This document shows, piece after piece, positions 40,201-51,975 of a stretch of 64,000 bases of DNA. The notes under the pieces were generated by a model. That model saw nothing but the letters and a program-made list of their open reading frames with translations. It did not search any database and had not been told where the DNA came from. Origin of the DNA: Durusdinium trenchii (lineage: Eukaryota > Sar > Dinophyceae > Suessiales > Symbiodiniaceae). The stretch is taken from NCBI GenBank assembly GCA_963970005.1, contig CAXAMN010021562.1, forward strand, positions 961,321 to 1,025,320, in the 5' to 3' direction. How positions within the stretch are numbered: position 1 is the first letter of the stretch; every line of letters starts with the position of its first letter. A program made the position numbers and the translations under genes.

Positions 40201-41779
40201 AGGTTGACTGGACAACCTATAGAAATACAACAAATTGTACAACAATCAAGCGCAAACCAAACAGGGTTGCGCCCCATCTATTCCACTATGTTCCACTACG
40301 AACAACTTGCTGAAAGAACTTCCCATTTGGGCATCAACAGCTTGCTGCGACAACACAAAGTCCACACGTTGACGCCGGACCCTTCATCTCGCACCCACCC
40401 AGCTGTGTTCAAAAGTCTGTGCCCAACCAACCAAGCAACCGACCGTGCAAAAAAACGCCTCGATTATTCATCAAAACCACCTAAAAACAACCAGTCAATT
40501 GGATTCAATTGGCAACGCATCCACTGCACCACCGCCAGGCGCCTCACGCCGTTCTCCGGCATGACATTGAGCTCCAGGACTTGCGCCTGGATGGTCCACC
40601 ACCCGAAGCGAAAACCCGCGGATGATCGGATGTTTGCTTTAGATCTGTGTGTCCTTCAGTTTCAGTGTTTTTTCCAGGTTTTCCTTCAGGTTTAGATGTT
40701 GTTTTCTTCAGTCTTCAGTTTCATTTTTGTCTGATTCTTGTGATTGTCTTTTTTGGGTGTCTTCGTCTTTCATCCTTGCTAGTGATTTTTGCAGCTAGTG
40801 CATGGTGTTTCCATGTTCCTCTTCTCATTCCCTTTGCTTTTTCTTTGGGCAGGTTGGGGATTGATAGAGAAACCAGGCAGTTTCATGCAGCTGGCCACTT
40901 GATTGCCCCCAATGGGATTCCTTGGACCACTCAGCTACATCAGCTACATCGGCCCTTCGTTCAGTAAGCACACCACGCCTCTCTCCAAGTGGACGACTTC
41001 TTACCGTCCTGACGCTTGTTGCTTTCAAAAAGCAGGGAGCTGAATCCATGATCTGTATCAGCTGAGTCCATCCCAGTCCCATGAAAGAGGAAGAAGAGGA
41101 GCAAACCGGATGATGAAAGCTCTTGGATATGATTTCTGACCATGATAGACCGGATGAGTTACAAACCCTGGTGAAATCCTGGTGAAATCCCAACAACTGG
41201 TCTAGGGCAGTGTTCGCTGACGTTCAAGGCCATGCGTTTCCTCTTCCTGTGGTCCTCACCAGATACCGCCCCTTGTGACAGCAAAACACGTCGCTCTGTC
41301 GGATGTGCTCCAACCCAAACGGCGCCCGAGAAAAATCCCACCATTGCGGTCACTGGACGTCCCCAAATCGGGAAAGAAACGGGTGACCCACCCTGAGTGT
41401 CACCAGTTTATGCCATTGCGCCATCCCCAAAAACGCCCCACACCCGGACCAGGGGCGACATCCGCATGGCTGAGCTCTGCTGATAAGCCATTGAGGCACA
41501 GTGCATGGACATGTTCCCCCCAGTCAACACCTCATGAATATCTCAGTCTCCAAAATAAGCAGAGAAGAGTGCCGAGGGAGGGCAACCAGTCAGATCAGAT
41601 CCTCTCCACGCTATCCCACAAGGGGGATGGTGAGGCAAGTCGATGAAAAGCGTTCTTTTTGGATCTCACTCACATCGAGACAAATCCAAATCCCCCCAAA
41701 ATATCACCAAAGGGGAAGCCGACAAACACCTTTGTGGGGTTCGTGAAAATTTTGTGAATCCAAGAGATACACTTGCACG
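37226..41779. other. Long stretch without a supported gene
   Basis: It has short AT tracts (about 39600-39645) and a duplicated 20-base segment around 38406-38450 (ACACCCATGCAAATCC twice). A minus-strand splice donor GTAAGA near 41000 has a plausible short frame but nothing recognisable. Confidence 0.4.
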
Positions 41780-41880
41780 AACTTCAATCTTGCGCGAACT
41801 TCAATTCCTTGCGGGGAATCGGCCTGCGTGTAGTAGAAGGCTCTAATGCGAGCGCCAACCTCCACCACAGCTGGCGCATC
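41780..41880 (-). CDS. Candidate exon, unknown protein
   Basis: The frame encodes VVEVGARIRAFYYTQADSPQ followed by GIEVRARLK. Composition is protein-like. A perfect AG/GT pair was not fixed, and a partial duplication of CGAACTTCAAT lies at its 3' end. The family is not recognised. Confidence 0.3.
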
Positions 41881-43688
41881 CTCACCTTCTCTACATGGGC
41901 GTTGAAGACTGCACAGCATGTGGCATGGGCGGTGAAGGGCCTTGGATTACCTTTCAATCTGGCTGAATCATAGCATAAGAGTTCACGACTCTGAGCACTC
42001 TGAAAGTAAAGAACCTGTTTTCGGTCGTTTGACGATCTGGTGAGCCCCTGTGACCCTGAACCAACACAAGTGCGGAGAAAACGACCGTGTTCCTCAGTGG
42101 GGGCTGGAGCCAGCCAACATCCAGCCCTTTAAAAGGTGTGCACCCCCTGTAGCAGCTAGCATCGATGCACTCTACAATTGGTGTTGCCACGCGTTGCATC
42201 CGTGGCACCCCAGTTTTTGCTGGCCACCCTTTGCCGCCGATGCTCAAAGAGCTGCGCCAAACCGCCTTGGGGAGAACAAACCCGAGCGACAGGGCAACGG
42301 GGCGACAGGAAAGGCAGGAGAGTCAGGGTCGCACTGGTCGCGCAGTACTCAAATAGGAATTCGCAAGCACTCATGAGTGTCATTAGTGGTGCTCATGTCC
42401 TAGTATACTTGGATACACTGGGTATACCAACAGTCGCAGCTGACGTTCCATACCCTCTGCGCACGGCTTGGCAGCTACGAACTGGACGGATCCGGTTCCG
42501 TTGGTCGCAAGGGATGTCTGACGTCTTTTGCTTGGCCTGCGGTGTTGATGCTTGCACTCTTACTACAGTAGTGCTTTGAGAGTATTTAAGGCCGAGTTGA
42601 AGTACCCTGGGTCAAATCTGTTTCAACTCTCGCTTGGTCTCCAGAACAAGCCCCGGGCTTCCCCCACCAGGTCCGCGTCTTCTACCAGGTCCAGGTCTAG
42701 AGCTTGCTGCGTGAGACACCATGCGAGACGACCCTGTCACAGCGTGTGACTGCCAGACAGACCGAGGTGCCCATGTGTCCCACGAAGAGCTGGAACTCCT
42801 GCGCGAACGACCGGTGTGACCTATATAGATCTTCGAATCATCGTAACATAGATCTTCGAGTCTCTGTTCCACTGATTGCCGCAAAGGTACAACAAACCAG
42901 GTGTCTTGCTTCTGGGAATGGAGTTGCAAACCACTTTACTGATTACCTAGTCTACATGAAGTAGTGTCCTTTTAGGGGCACAGGCAGGGTTGCACTAAAG
43001 GTGGAAGAGACAGATTATTGGCCACTATAAGGCTATAAGGAGGAAAACGACTAGGAACAATGACTAGGATGTCTTCTAAGTCGTTGGAGACTTCGCCGCT
43101 ATACATTGGAGACTTCTCAGCAGCATCGGCCATGTTTTCCACGCAAAACGGAGGGACCAAAACAGTGCCATGCGTAGCTGGAGAGTGTTTGGATTATTTT
43201 GCTGGCAGTTATTTATTGGGATCCCTTCCTACCCAACTCAAAGTCCATGAGCGTTGTGCAAGGAGAGTTCCACACGGATGCAGAGTGCCCCTCGCATTTC
43301 AAACACATTTGTGGCTGTGACAATGAATGGTATGACTCAACGCTAAGCAACCTCCCAAACAGCGGTGTAGCATTTGAAGGCCAAATATATAACGGGATCG
43401 GCGAGGGAGGCAGAGAAACACCAGTAAAAACAATTCGATTGATCCCTTCCTTCAGGTTTCCGGCCACCAACCTGAAACAATGGGATTTGCCTTAAGCCTG
43501 AGAAGTTGCCATGGAAACTAAACATCACATACACAGTTCATCCAACCAAATATGTATACAATATACATTGTATAGTATAATAGTATAATAACATAATATG
43601 TTAGTATAACATGATACAATAAAACAAAATATCGTATAATATAATAGAATATAGTATAAAGAAATATAGTAGGTACGTGCCTCTTGGC
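41881..43688. other. Non-coding stretch
   Basis: It includes an AT-rich tract with many TATAATA-type units from about 43537 to 43670. No gene is seen. Confidence 0.45.
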
Positions 43689-43833
43689 CTTCCACATGCC
43701 ATTGACTTCAACACCCCATGCCGCCACCGAAGGTCGCCCCGTGTACCGAAGCGCCTGCCGCTCTCCCTCTCCTCGAAGGTCACCTTCTGATCCGCGTCCA
43801 AATCCATGAGCCGGGCTTCCTCTTCACCCCAGC
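43689..43833 (-). CDS. Candidate exon with an EF-hand calcium-binding loop
   Basis: A 145-base exon after acceptor TTGCCTGACAG, ending at a possible GC donor (GCCAAG). It encodes EEEARLMDLDADQKVTFEER. DLDADQKVTFEE fits the 12-residue EF-hand loop, with acidic residues at positions 1, 3, 5 and 12 and valine at 8. Position 6 is Q rather than the usual G, which may weaken binding. The rest of the exon is basic. It lies on the same strand as the exons at 44176-45333 and may belong to the same gene. Confidence 0.5.
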
Positions 43834-44065
43834 CTGTCAGGCAAAACGCTTCGAAAGCCGTGACCGCAGTTGAACCACAGGACGGCTGGGATGCTCCGGT
43901 TTGTGCTGAACGGCGAAGAGGGAAACCGGCACACCGAGCCCAGGTGTCAAACTACACCCTCTAATGCAGTGATTACCGTTGGTGGGCGAATTTGGTCGTA
44001 GTCTACGGGGATCATCTTTGAGTCGTGTTATGTTCGCTCCTTTGTTCATCCTGGAAAGCATAAAT

Positions 44066-44140
44066 AGCTACTAGTAACAAGCGCATCGCTACTAGTAACA
44101 ACTGCATCGCTACTAGCAACAAGAAGCTACTAGTAGCGAT
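44066..44140. repeat. Dispersed ACTAG-rich repeat, copy 3
   Basis: Contains GCTACTAGTAACAAGCGCAT and three related units, with ACTAGT cores and CATCGC spacers. It is related to the copies at 135-228 and 2595-2697. Confidence 0.8.
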
Positions 44141-44175
44141 GCATAGCATCCCTTTAGAATTGTTCGTCCACAAAC

Positions 44176-44334
44176 CTCGATTCGGTTGCTGATTCCGTGA
44201 GTCTGGAGAATCTGGTGAAGATATTGGCTTGGCTCTTCAAGGCTTGGTGGGTTCGACTGCGGCGACCCAGGCAATCCAGGAACTGCGCGCGGTAACAATC
44301 GATCCTTCATGATCTGCCTTTTCACCTGAAGCAA
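44176..44334 (-). CDS. Candidate exon, unknown protein
   Basis: A 159-base exon (53 codons) in phase 0 at both ends, with acceptor GACTAGCAG and GT donor (ATCGAG then GTTTGT). It encodes LLQVKRQIMKDRLLPRAVPG, a proline-rich linker, then SQYLHQILQTHGISNRIE. Probably a scaffold-like, partly helical protein. The family is not recognised. Confidence 0.45.
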
Positions 44335-44609
44335 CTGCTAGTCTCAGCTTGATCCAGCGACTATTTTTGGACAGTCCTCAGGGAGGCATTTGGTGTTCAA
44401 GATCCTTTTGGATCTATCGGACAGATTAACTTTACAAATAGACTTCGCAGCAGCCACTTCTCATTGAGATCCTTGTGCCCGAGTTCAACCACCGAACAAT
44501 AATAATCTCACATATCATGCACGGGCACAGGGCATCCCGTCCCTCACGCGTCCTGCTGGGTAGAACTTTCAAGTCTTCTCGGCTGCGCATCCTGTTCTCC
44601 ACTGGTGAT

Positions 44610-44685
44610 GCGGTACATGTGCTGCCTTCAGCCTGAGGCTTGCATTCTCCTTCAAGACTTTGTGCAGGTCATTGCCTTCCCAGCT
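44610..44685 (-). CDS. Candidate coiled-coil exon, unknown protein
   Basis: It follows a strong acceptor (TCTGGTTTCTGCAG) and encodes SWEGNDLHKVLKENASLRLK followed by AAH. The leucine spacing suggests a coiled coil. The other two frames are closed by stops. The 3' boundary is uncertain. It lies between the exon at 44334 and the lysine-rich frame at 45333, all on one strand. Confidence 0.4.
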
Positions 44686-44955
44686 CTGCAGAAACCAGAT
44701 CCTTTTCTACAGCTTGGAGTTCGAGGAGAAGACCAAAAACAGCAACACCTGGCAGAAGACCAACATGGAATGACCACCTGGCAGAAGAGGTTCCTGGCCT
44801 TTTTCGTTGCTTCTAAGAATCCCATCCTGGGAGTTCCTGGCCTTCGCCATCACGTCTACGCCGATGAGACACGGCGACTCTCCACGCCGTGAGACACAGT
44901 GGAGAAAAACCACCCCACGTGGGCCACGAGTCTTGCAGCTCCTTATTGTAGGCGA

Positions 44956-45333
44956 CTAGATAGATCTTCTGCGCTTCTTGTCTGGTCGACCATCATGTGA
45001 ATCATGTTTGGCTTTCTCGACTTTCTTCCGCTTCTTGTCCTTCTTGTCTTTCTTGTCATTCTTGTCTTTCTTGTCCTTCTTGCTCTTCTTGTCTTTCTTG
45101 TCCTTCCTTCTCTTCTCTTCTTTCTTTTTCCACTTCTTGTCATCATTCTTGCTCTTGTCTTTCTGGATCTGTTCCTTGATCTTGTTTCTCTTCTCAGGCA
45201 TCCCCTTCTTAACACTCTTCTCCATCAAATACAATCTCGTCCTGTTCGTAGGCCGCATTTCGTGCGCGTCTGTCGACCAGTCCTCCACTGGCACATGTTT
45301 GCACCAAAAGATCTTCCACCCTTCACACGTCAA
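44956..45333 (-). CDS. Possible lysine/aspartate-rich coding exon
   Basis: The frame is open from about 45375 down to a stop at 44956. The first part (GWKIFWCKHVPVEDW, TRLYLMEKSVKKGMPEK) looks like ordinary protein. The rest is a long run of KKDKKDK units followed by a KKRRRS end that resembles a nuclear localisation signal. The DNA is a 9-bp-like repeat of CTTGTCTTT type, so it may be only a microsatellite that happens to be open. No ATG is placed. Confidence 0.35.
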   Translation of the reverse strand: MTCEGWKIFWCKHVPVEDWSTDAHEMRPTNRTRLYLMEKSVKKGMPEKRNKIKEQIQKDKSKNDDKKWKKKEEKRRKDKKDKKSKKDKKDKNDKKDKKDKKRKKVEKAKHDSHDGRPDKKRRRSI

Positions 45334-46560
45334 ATTTTGAATGAATTGTCTGATAAGAAAGATTGCTAAACTTCAGATGTCACCGCGTGTCAAAGCGCAG
45401 TCATCCTTGTGTGCGTGTGATCTATTGAATGTGTATTAATTGTTTTGTAGTAATACACACAGATTAGAATTCTAGCGGGGAAGGTGATAATTTCTGGAGC
45501 AAACGCACAGTATGTTTCACTCAAAAGACCAACTGCTACCAACAAGGAGTTTTTTGGATTTGTAAACTATTATACCGACGTTCATGGCGAATGGCAGCCA
45601 AGATGATTACAAGACGAGTAGACACTATAGCTTTAGTCAGCTTGGCCCACCAATCCCAAGTGCGAAGCAGCGGCTTTCGACAGTTGAATATTTGAACAGA
45701 TTTAGACCCATGCACGCTCTGGGTCGGCTCCGTCCTGGGTGGCTGTATCTGCTGCATCTTCATCCAACAAGTAGCCATCGGCTGACCGAGCGCTGCCACG
45801 AAACGCAGGGGGCAAATCGCTCAAAGCACGTGGACGCGGAGCAGCAAGGCAGGCGTCCGAGCGGAGCCACACTGGGGTCTCCTGCATTGTGGAACCCGCA
45901 GCTCAAGGGGGTTGGCGCAATTTGGTGCGGTGTCAAGCCCAGAGGCCTCTCATAGCATAGTCTTTATATGTGTTCTATTTTATATTCCACTTGGGGAAGT
46001 GTGTGTGTGTATATATATTATACAGTATAATATTATATAGATTCATGTGGGGGGGCCTTAAAGCTTAAAAGCAACAGGGATTCAAAAGCCAAAATCCGCA
46101 ATGAACGCCTACGAGGCGCTCACAAATGAAGGGGTGCCTTGTCCTTGAAAACCTACCAATGATGGGGGGCCAAACATGCCACATGGTGGGTCAACTATTT
46201 GGGTGGCTGGGTACTGTTACCGCGCTTCACTTGAATGGAGAGGAGACCACCTTGGATGGGTCACCCGGCAGCGCAAATGCTTGGATATTCATCACTGCTG
46301 CAAAACTGTGTACTACTTAAGACCGTTCAAAGAGCCACAAATGCAACACAAGAATATCTGAAAAGGAGACGAAAGGCTGTGTGGCTGGCATTGGGGATGT
46401 GGGCCTGTCTCAAAATGGGGAGACCATACCTCACCATACTTTTGTCCATTGTTTGTCCATCTTCCAAAAGCAAATCAGTGCTTGAGACTTGAGAGCGGGT
46501 TCTCACTACTTCAAAGACAAAAACCAAGGATCTGTCCTGATTTGTCCATATCTTTCCCAC
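45334..46560. other. Non-coding stretch
   Basis: It includes a TA/TG microsatellite near 45998-46040. No gene is supported. Confidence 0.45.
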
Positions 46561-46747
46561 CCTTTTCTTCAACCCAGTCACTCGCTTGAGCGGCTTCCGC
46601 GGCTTCCGCTTCGGCTCAGGGCTGTCACACGTCGGCCGGGGTCTGGGCCTCCAATTCACCAAGTTGTTATCGAAGGCTCGCCTTGCCAAATCTCTTTGCA
46701 AGCCAGCCTGCGTCTCTGCGGGCGCACGAAGCAAGAGGCTTCTATTT
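46561..46747 (-). CDS. Candidate exon, unknown basic protein
   Basis: A 187-base exon with acceptor CATCCTTCAG and GT donor (AAAAGG then GTGGGA). It encodes SLLLRAPAETQAGLQRDLAR, a central NNLVNWRPRPRP, and a strongly basic tail with PKRKPRKPLKRV. The tail could bind nucleic acid or act in nuclear import. The family is not recognised. Confidence 0.4.
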
Positions 46748-47932
46748 CTGAAGGATGCTCTTGTTGCCCCACATTGCCCCACAATCTTCTTCCCCCCCAA
46801 AAAAAAAAATAGGTGTTTATCTTTCCACAGCACCCTGCCAAAGGTGGTTGTGGCACTGTGTTCCATCCATTTCTGTGAGGAGTGCTTGCAAAGGTTGGGA
46901 CTTTATCGGACAGGCACCTGGATGGACAAGCCAATTATTCTACCAGAACTAGCTGAAATGCTGTGACTTCGAGCAGAATTTGGTATCAAATCCCAGGTAG
47001 CGCAGGTGGTCCTCGCCGCATTATATTCTCAGTCCCGCTCAAAATGAAAAATTCGACCAAACCAAGGTGTTTGGGTGATACAGATCAGTCGAAAGGAATT
47101 GTCGTGCCGAAGGACCTCACCTGAAAAGATTCAAAAAAAGGTTATCTTCCTCCATCCAAGCGTCTTGGGAGAAGCCATGCATCCGCAGGACAGCACGAAG
47201 TTCCAGCACTGACATATTAAAAGGGTCGCCATACTGAGGGGTCATGGCTTCCACACTCAGGATAAAGACAGCGATGGCCGGGTCGCACTGTGTTTATTTT
47301 GCCAAGCAGCAACACCACTTCTTCAGCTTTTGTGGAGAACGCTTGGGCCGGTTGTGAGCCAAGACAGGATGCTTAAGGCGAATGAAAGAGGCGAAGACCA
47401 GCACGTTTCAGCTAGTTATGTTCTCATTAGAGGCAGAATCCTAACCATCATACATACCAGGCGTTGGGATTTGATGCTCCTCTCACACTGATCTGCCGGG
47501 AACAAGGCTGCCACACCTGTCATCCGTGCCCCTTCTCAAGTGAGCGGGTGAGCCAATTGGCAGCGTCGCCTCATTGTTCTTTGGTTCACTGCATTCAGGG
47601 TGAAATCCGGTCACATATGGACATAATATCCATCCCCGACAAGTCAAAAGTCCACTTTGACACGTGAACTAACTGCGTCTTTGGCCACGAAAATATCCAG
47701 TGCAAGAGTCCAAAAGTGCCACTCTTAAAACCAGGTCAGATCTCTGTCCGTCTATGCCTTTTTGTCCTCCCCAGTCTGCCCCCCTCACCGCCAGCCTAAA
47801 TAGGCACAAAGGTATTTGTACTCGTTCTGATCCAAGTAGTTGGAGCCATCGTGATCAAACCTGCACGGCCCCCCCGGTCCTTGGGACCGAGTGAATGGGA
47901 CATGAAGGAGGCGATAGAATGCAAAAAAGAGA

Positions 47933-48012
47933 CCCCCAAATAGATAGATACGTAAAATCCCTTTCAAAAAGAAGAATTGGACACCGTTTCTATCTATTTG
48001 GGGACCACTATA
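47933..48012 (-). mobile_element. MITE-like short inverted-repeat element, copy 1
   Basis: An 80-bp segment with inverted ends: CCCCCAAATAGATAGA on the left and TCTATCTATTTGGGG on the right, followed by ACCACTATA. In reverse orientation it aligns along its whole length with 53343-53423. It has no coding capacity and could fold as a hairpin. Confidence 0.75.
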
Positions 48013-48233
48013 ATTAGTTGTACTATGTTGTACTTGTGAACAAGGCTGCTTTCTTTCTTATTTCCCAGCGCTCTCAGAGTAGGAATGATGCACCAAACCA
48101 CCGCGAAGCCCCTCGACAAAGTGTTGGAGTGCACTAGGGAGCATGGCATGTTCAACTTCCAAGATACTGCGTTTTCGGTCTACGGCAGCATCAAGAAGGG
48201 AGCATTGGCATTCCAAAACCATCGAACAAAGTC

Positions 48234-48312
48234 CCTAATTTAGATTAGGGATTAGGGATTAGGGCACCAACAAGATCTACCAATCGTAGAGTAGATTAGG
48301 GATTAGGGCACC
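48234..48312. repeat. Telomere-like ATTAGGG repeats
   Basis: GATTAGGGATTAGGGATTAG occurs near the left end, and GATTAGGGATTAGGG again about 50 bases later, each followed by GCACCAACA. The unit is one base from the TTTAGGG telomere repeat of plants and many algae. A CCCTAATTTAGATTAGGG palindrome opens the stretch. Confidence 0.7.
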
Positions 48313-48967
48313 AACACCAACCCTCCAGTTTCAGGACCAACTCGTCCCTTCCGAAACGCACCCCACTCTTGGAAGAAATGCACGACTCACGCCCCATCCA
48401 CCTCCGGAAGGCATCCCGGATTTGTGCAATCTCGTATTTTAAGCCTCGCTGCGAAAAGCGCTCGGCGGCTCGGCCCCAAGGTTTTCCGAAACGACATGAG
48501 AACTTGAGAACACCCTAATCCTGGGACAATTAGAGTGCGTGAAGACTCTTTCGGGAGTGGCTCCTTCTTTGGGGGAGATATAACATGGTCCTGAGAATCG
48601 TGAAATGTGTACTGGCCTGTCGTCCAAAACCTTGCTGCAACTATGTGCGCATCTGACTGTCGAATTTTTTGAATGGAACACTTCCGTCCAGCATCCTCGT
48701 TTGAAACTACATCAGTTGGTTATATGACTTCTCAGTGTATAACTATTCCCAAGTTCACGCAGCACCTGGGTAACTAAGAGCCTCACTTGTGGATCACAAA
48801 CACAGCGGCAGCTGGTTTCCAAGCCAACAACAGCTCGTGCGCGTCAAGGTGCATCCCTTTTCCCATTTTGTTGATGATGTGTCTGGGACAGCTGCGACGG
48901 CAAATCCTACCAACCCCCTCCTTGGCCCAGGCAGACTTTCTGAGTCGAAAAAGCACATGTGAAAGAT

Positions 48968-49093
48968 TCAAAAAAACATCGTGTGGGCTTGCCGGTGCAG
49001 CTGGTCCTTCGCCGAGCTGCTGCGCTGGATGCGTTCGATGCAGCTGAGCGCCTCTTGGGAGTTCCGCATAATGATGTACTCGCGACACCTACG
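48968..49093 (-). CDS. Candidate terminal exon, unknown protein
   Basis: A 126-base exon after acceptor CACCAGTGCAG, running to a TGA at 48970-48968. It encodes CREYIIMRNSQEALSCIERI and then QRSSSAKDQLHRQAH. Composition is helical. It lies downstream of the exons at 50227-50020 and 49870-49739 and may be their 3' end, though the link across about 0.6 kb is not proven. Confidence 0.4.
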   Translation of the reverse strand, partial: RRCREYIIMRNSQEALSCIERIQRSSSAKDQLHRQAHTMFF

Positions 49094-49738
49094 CTGCACT
49101 GGTGGAGAGCATAACTTGATGGTGACCAAAACGATGGAGAGCATGGGGATGGAGAGCACATCACGGGCAGCACATGGGCAGCACATGGGGCACTGGTGGT
49201 TAACACCCCACTGCTGGGTGGAGAATCATATTTTTTTTCAAGGGAGCGTGGTTTCCACTTCCCATGTTATTCAGTCGGGGTGTGACAGGTATTCATACCC
49301 TATCATACGGGTTCATACGGTAAAGAAAGGTTGCCAAACAAATCACAGCAGGTGGTTGCAAAAGGGAGAAACAGTATTCCCGCCCACGGATCATGAAGAA
49401 GATTATGGATGACCCAACTGAGCTGGCTTTTGGTGAATGGCTAGATGCCATGTTACTCAATGTCCAATACTACAGCAGTAAACAAGGCATGCAGCATGTA
49501 TGTCCTAAGTCTCACACAAGTCTTGGCAAAATGCCTCACTCACTAGCGCTGCCTAAGCTAGGCAGATGAAACCGCCCCTCATTCCGAACCGACCACGCCT
49601 GCGGACGAAGTAGAGGAGCTGGTGTGGTGTGGGCTCAGTGCCGGTGGGCTTCCTCGGGATTGGAGGCCATGCGATGCTCCGATTGGGATGCCATGCCGGG
49701 ATTCTTCATGGGATCCATAATGGTGGATCCGGGCACAC

Positions 49739-49870
49739 TTTGAGGACATTGGCTTTGAACACTCGAAAACTGGCCTTTTCCTGAGCGGGCAGATCCTTTG
49801 AAGATCCTTCGCCCATCTCAGCCGGGTACAGGAGGATCCTGCAGGCTTGTAGAACGCCAAATTGCCCCAG
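49739..49870 (-). CDS. Candidate internal exon, unknown protein (second of pair)
   Basis: It encodes LGQFGVLQACRILLYPAEMG, then SSKDLPAQEKASFRVFKANV and LK, starting after CCAGTGAAG and ending at a possible GT donor (GTGTGC). It joins in phase 0 with the exon ending at 50020. The protein is clearly ordinary globular sequence, but I do not recognise it. Confidence 0.5.
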
Positions 49871-50019
49871 CTTCACTGGCCACCAACCCTATAGGCCCTA
49901 TAGTTCAGATCTCCATTTCAATCCCAAAAAGCCCAGCAAAGGCGGAATGCTGAAAACCCCGGACCGGACCCAAAGGCATCTGTTTTGGCATCCTAAAGTT
50001 CTAAAGTCACCACAGTCAC

Positions 50020-50227
50020 CTTCGCAACTCGTTTCAGGGACCTCCAGCACTCCTGACCATTCTTCCCCCCAGCACCCCTCAGATCGCCGAAACTCAGATA
50101 GGGATGTTCCTCCGTGATCTGCGCCAAGCGTGCCACCACCGCTGCCATGGCCGCATCCTCCGAGAGGTCCCCGAAGTTCTGAGCACGGATGGTGGGACGA
50201 TCCGGTGGACCCTGCGGACCCCTAGCC
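50020..50227 (-). CDS. Candidate internal exon, unknown protein (first of pair)
   Basis: The frame encodes PPDRPTIRAQNFGDLSEDAA, then AAVVARLAQITEEHPYLSFG and GQECWRSLKRVAK, ending at a GT donor (GCGAAG then GTGACT). The start is after CCTCCAG or after CCGCAG 16 bases later. It joins the exon at 49870 in phase to read RSLKRVAKLGQFGVLQAC across a 149-base intron. The family is not recognised. Confidence 0.5.
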
Positions 50228-51394
50228 TGGAGGCAGACTCGGTCGATCGAGGTCGAAGACTGGGGGAAGGCTCGAAGGTCGAAGATGGTCGAAGAGTACG
50301 CTCGACTAAGTCACTCAAATACGGTCGGCTCTTGTCTCTGCGTCTCTGCTTACCTCTACTGGAGGGAATTAACATGGTTTAACCGTTTAACCATCCTCAT
50401 GGCAGATGGATGCTTGTAATTTTTGGAAGACACATGTTCTGGCAACCTCTCTCCATGACATGTGTACAGGACCAAGGTAAGAACGGGTAATATGCTTTAG
50501 GCGTCTTCGGTGGTTCCGTTTCCTGGTGTGATGGCGTCCCGCCGATGGAGAACCTGCAGGCAAATTGAACGAAATATTGCCTATGGCCCTGCGGCAATGC
50601 AGCAATACATAACATCACAAGACTTGAAAATATCTTCTAGATCTTTGACAGGCAGCTCTACTCCATGTCCTGCAGTCAACTGAAGTGAACTAGACCCACG
50701 TCCAGAATTATGGTGACCCCCAGCCGCCCCGCCTTGAGCATCTCCTCATGACTGGCCCCTGTGAACCCAGTGATGGGCCCTTCATGAGAACAACACTGGC
50801 CCATGGCTGCAGGAAACGAAAATTCACCGCCAATCACACCGTAGAAGAAACTGTGGTGGAGGGACGCTTAGTTTTGTACCATGGAAAGGTGGCTCACCCA
50901 AATCTGTTCGAAACCAAAGACTAATGCTCTTGGACCCATGCAGCACTTCAATCTTCAGGGATAGATTTGCGGATTTGGTGCGGGCCCGCCACTGTGCCAC
51001 TCATATGAACTGCTTGAGATCTCTGCAGGGCACGGCGAAGTCGGGCTTTCATCACATGTTAACTGGGGCACAGCTTCCTCCTTATCCTTATCCCACTTTG
51101 TTTCATCGGCCTCAGCACTGCAGGCCACAGAACAAGACAATAACAATTAGGCATGGTCCCAACATGGTCCAGCCAGCGGCCTGGGCGGCCTGGAAGCCTA
51201 GCACGTGTTCAAGCCAAACAGAATTCGGCACTGCAACAACATGAGAAGTGCCTGAGCGGCCACTTTTGCAACGACAGATGCTGAAATCACACCCACTTCC
51301 CCAGGGCAGAATTCTGGTGTTCCTTCCTCAAACATGTTTTATAGATTTTTATAGTATATCCAGCTCCGTGGAATGGCTGTTTTTGAAGGCAACA
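50228..51394. other. Non-coding stretch
   Basis: It shows repeated TCTTCGACC-type units on the minus strand near 50250-50300. No gene is supported. Confidence 0.45.
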
Positions 51395-51512
51395 GTCCAA
51401 GTCTGTGTTGATGCCCACCCCCGCATACGCCGCGTCGCTCGCCTGAAGGGGTGCAACATGCTCTCTCTTGAGCTTCTGCAGATCTTGCACCAATTTCCTG
51501 GTCAACGCTGTG
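51395..51512 (-). CDS. Candidate exon, unknown protein
   Basis: After acceptor CACTTCCACAG the frame encodes LTRKLVQDLQKLKREHVAPL then QASDAAYAGVGINTDLD. The plus strand is also partly open here, so strand choice rests on splice signals and on neighbours. The family is not recognised. Confidence 0.3.
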
Positions 51513-51975
51513 GAAGTGGGCAGACGCCACAAACGGGAAAGGCCACAACCAGGTTCCCTCCAAACTTGTTTCATTGGGAATGAGTACTGAGCATCTACCC
51601 TTGTCTCCCAGCATGCCATTTTGACAAACTGGATAGCCAGTCGTCTGAGTTGCCTTTACTGCCTCTTGCGGAAGACAAACCGCCTGGTCACCTGGTCGCT
51701 GCCCTGGCGAGTGAGTGCGACGTGCACAAGGTCTCAATCGAACAGTCGACTGACGACCTCGTGCACTCCCAATCACTGCGCTTGTTGCAGTTCCATGAAA
51801 GACATGAAAAGGGACCGGAGTCTCTTTCAAAGGCCACACTCATTGGGAGTCGCGTCTTTGAAATCGAACGCTTCCTGGCGCTCAGTTCCAGAATGTTCAA
51901 AATCCGGTGTATGGATGCCTTTTCCAACGGACTCCACCATGCACAAGCTTCGGCGCTTGGTGGCTTCCGACTCAC

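Larger units (their letters stand above)
46748..48967. other. Stretch without a supported gene
   Basis: It holds the MITE-like element at 47933-48012 and the telomere-like stretch at 48234-48312. No coding segment is convincing. Confidence 0.45.
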
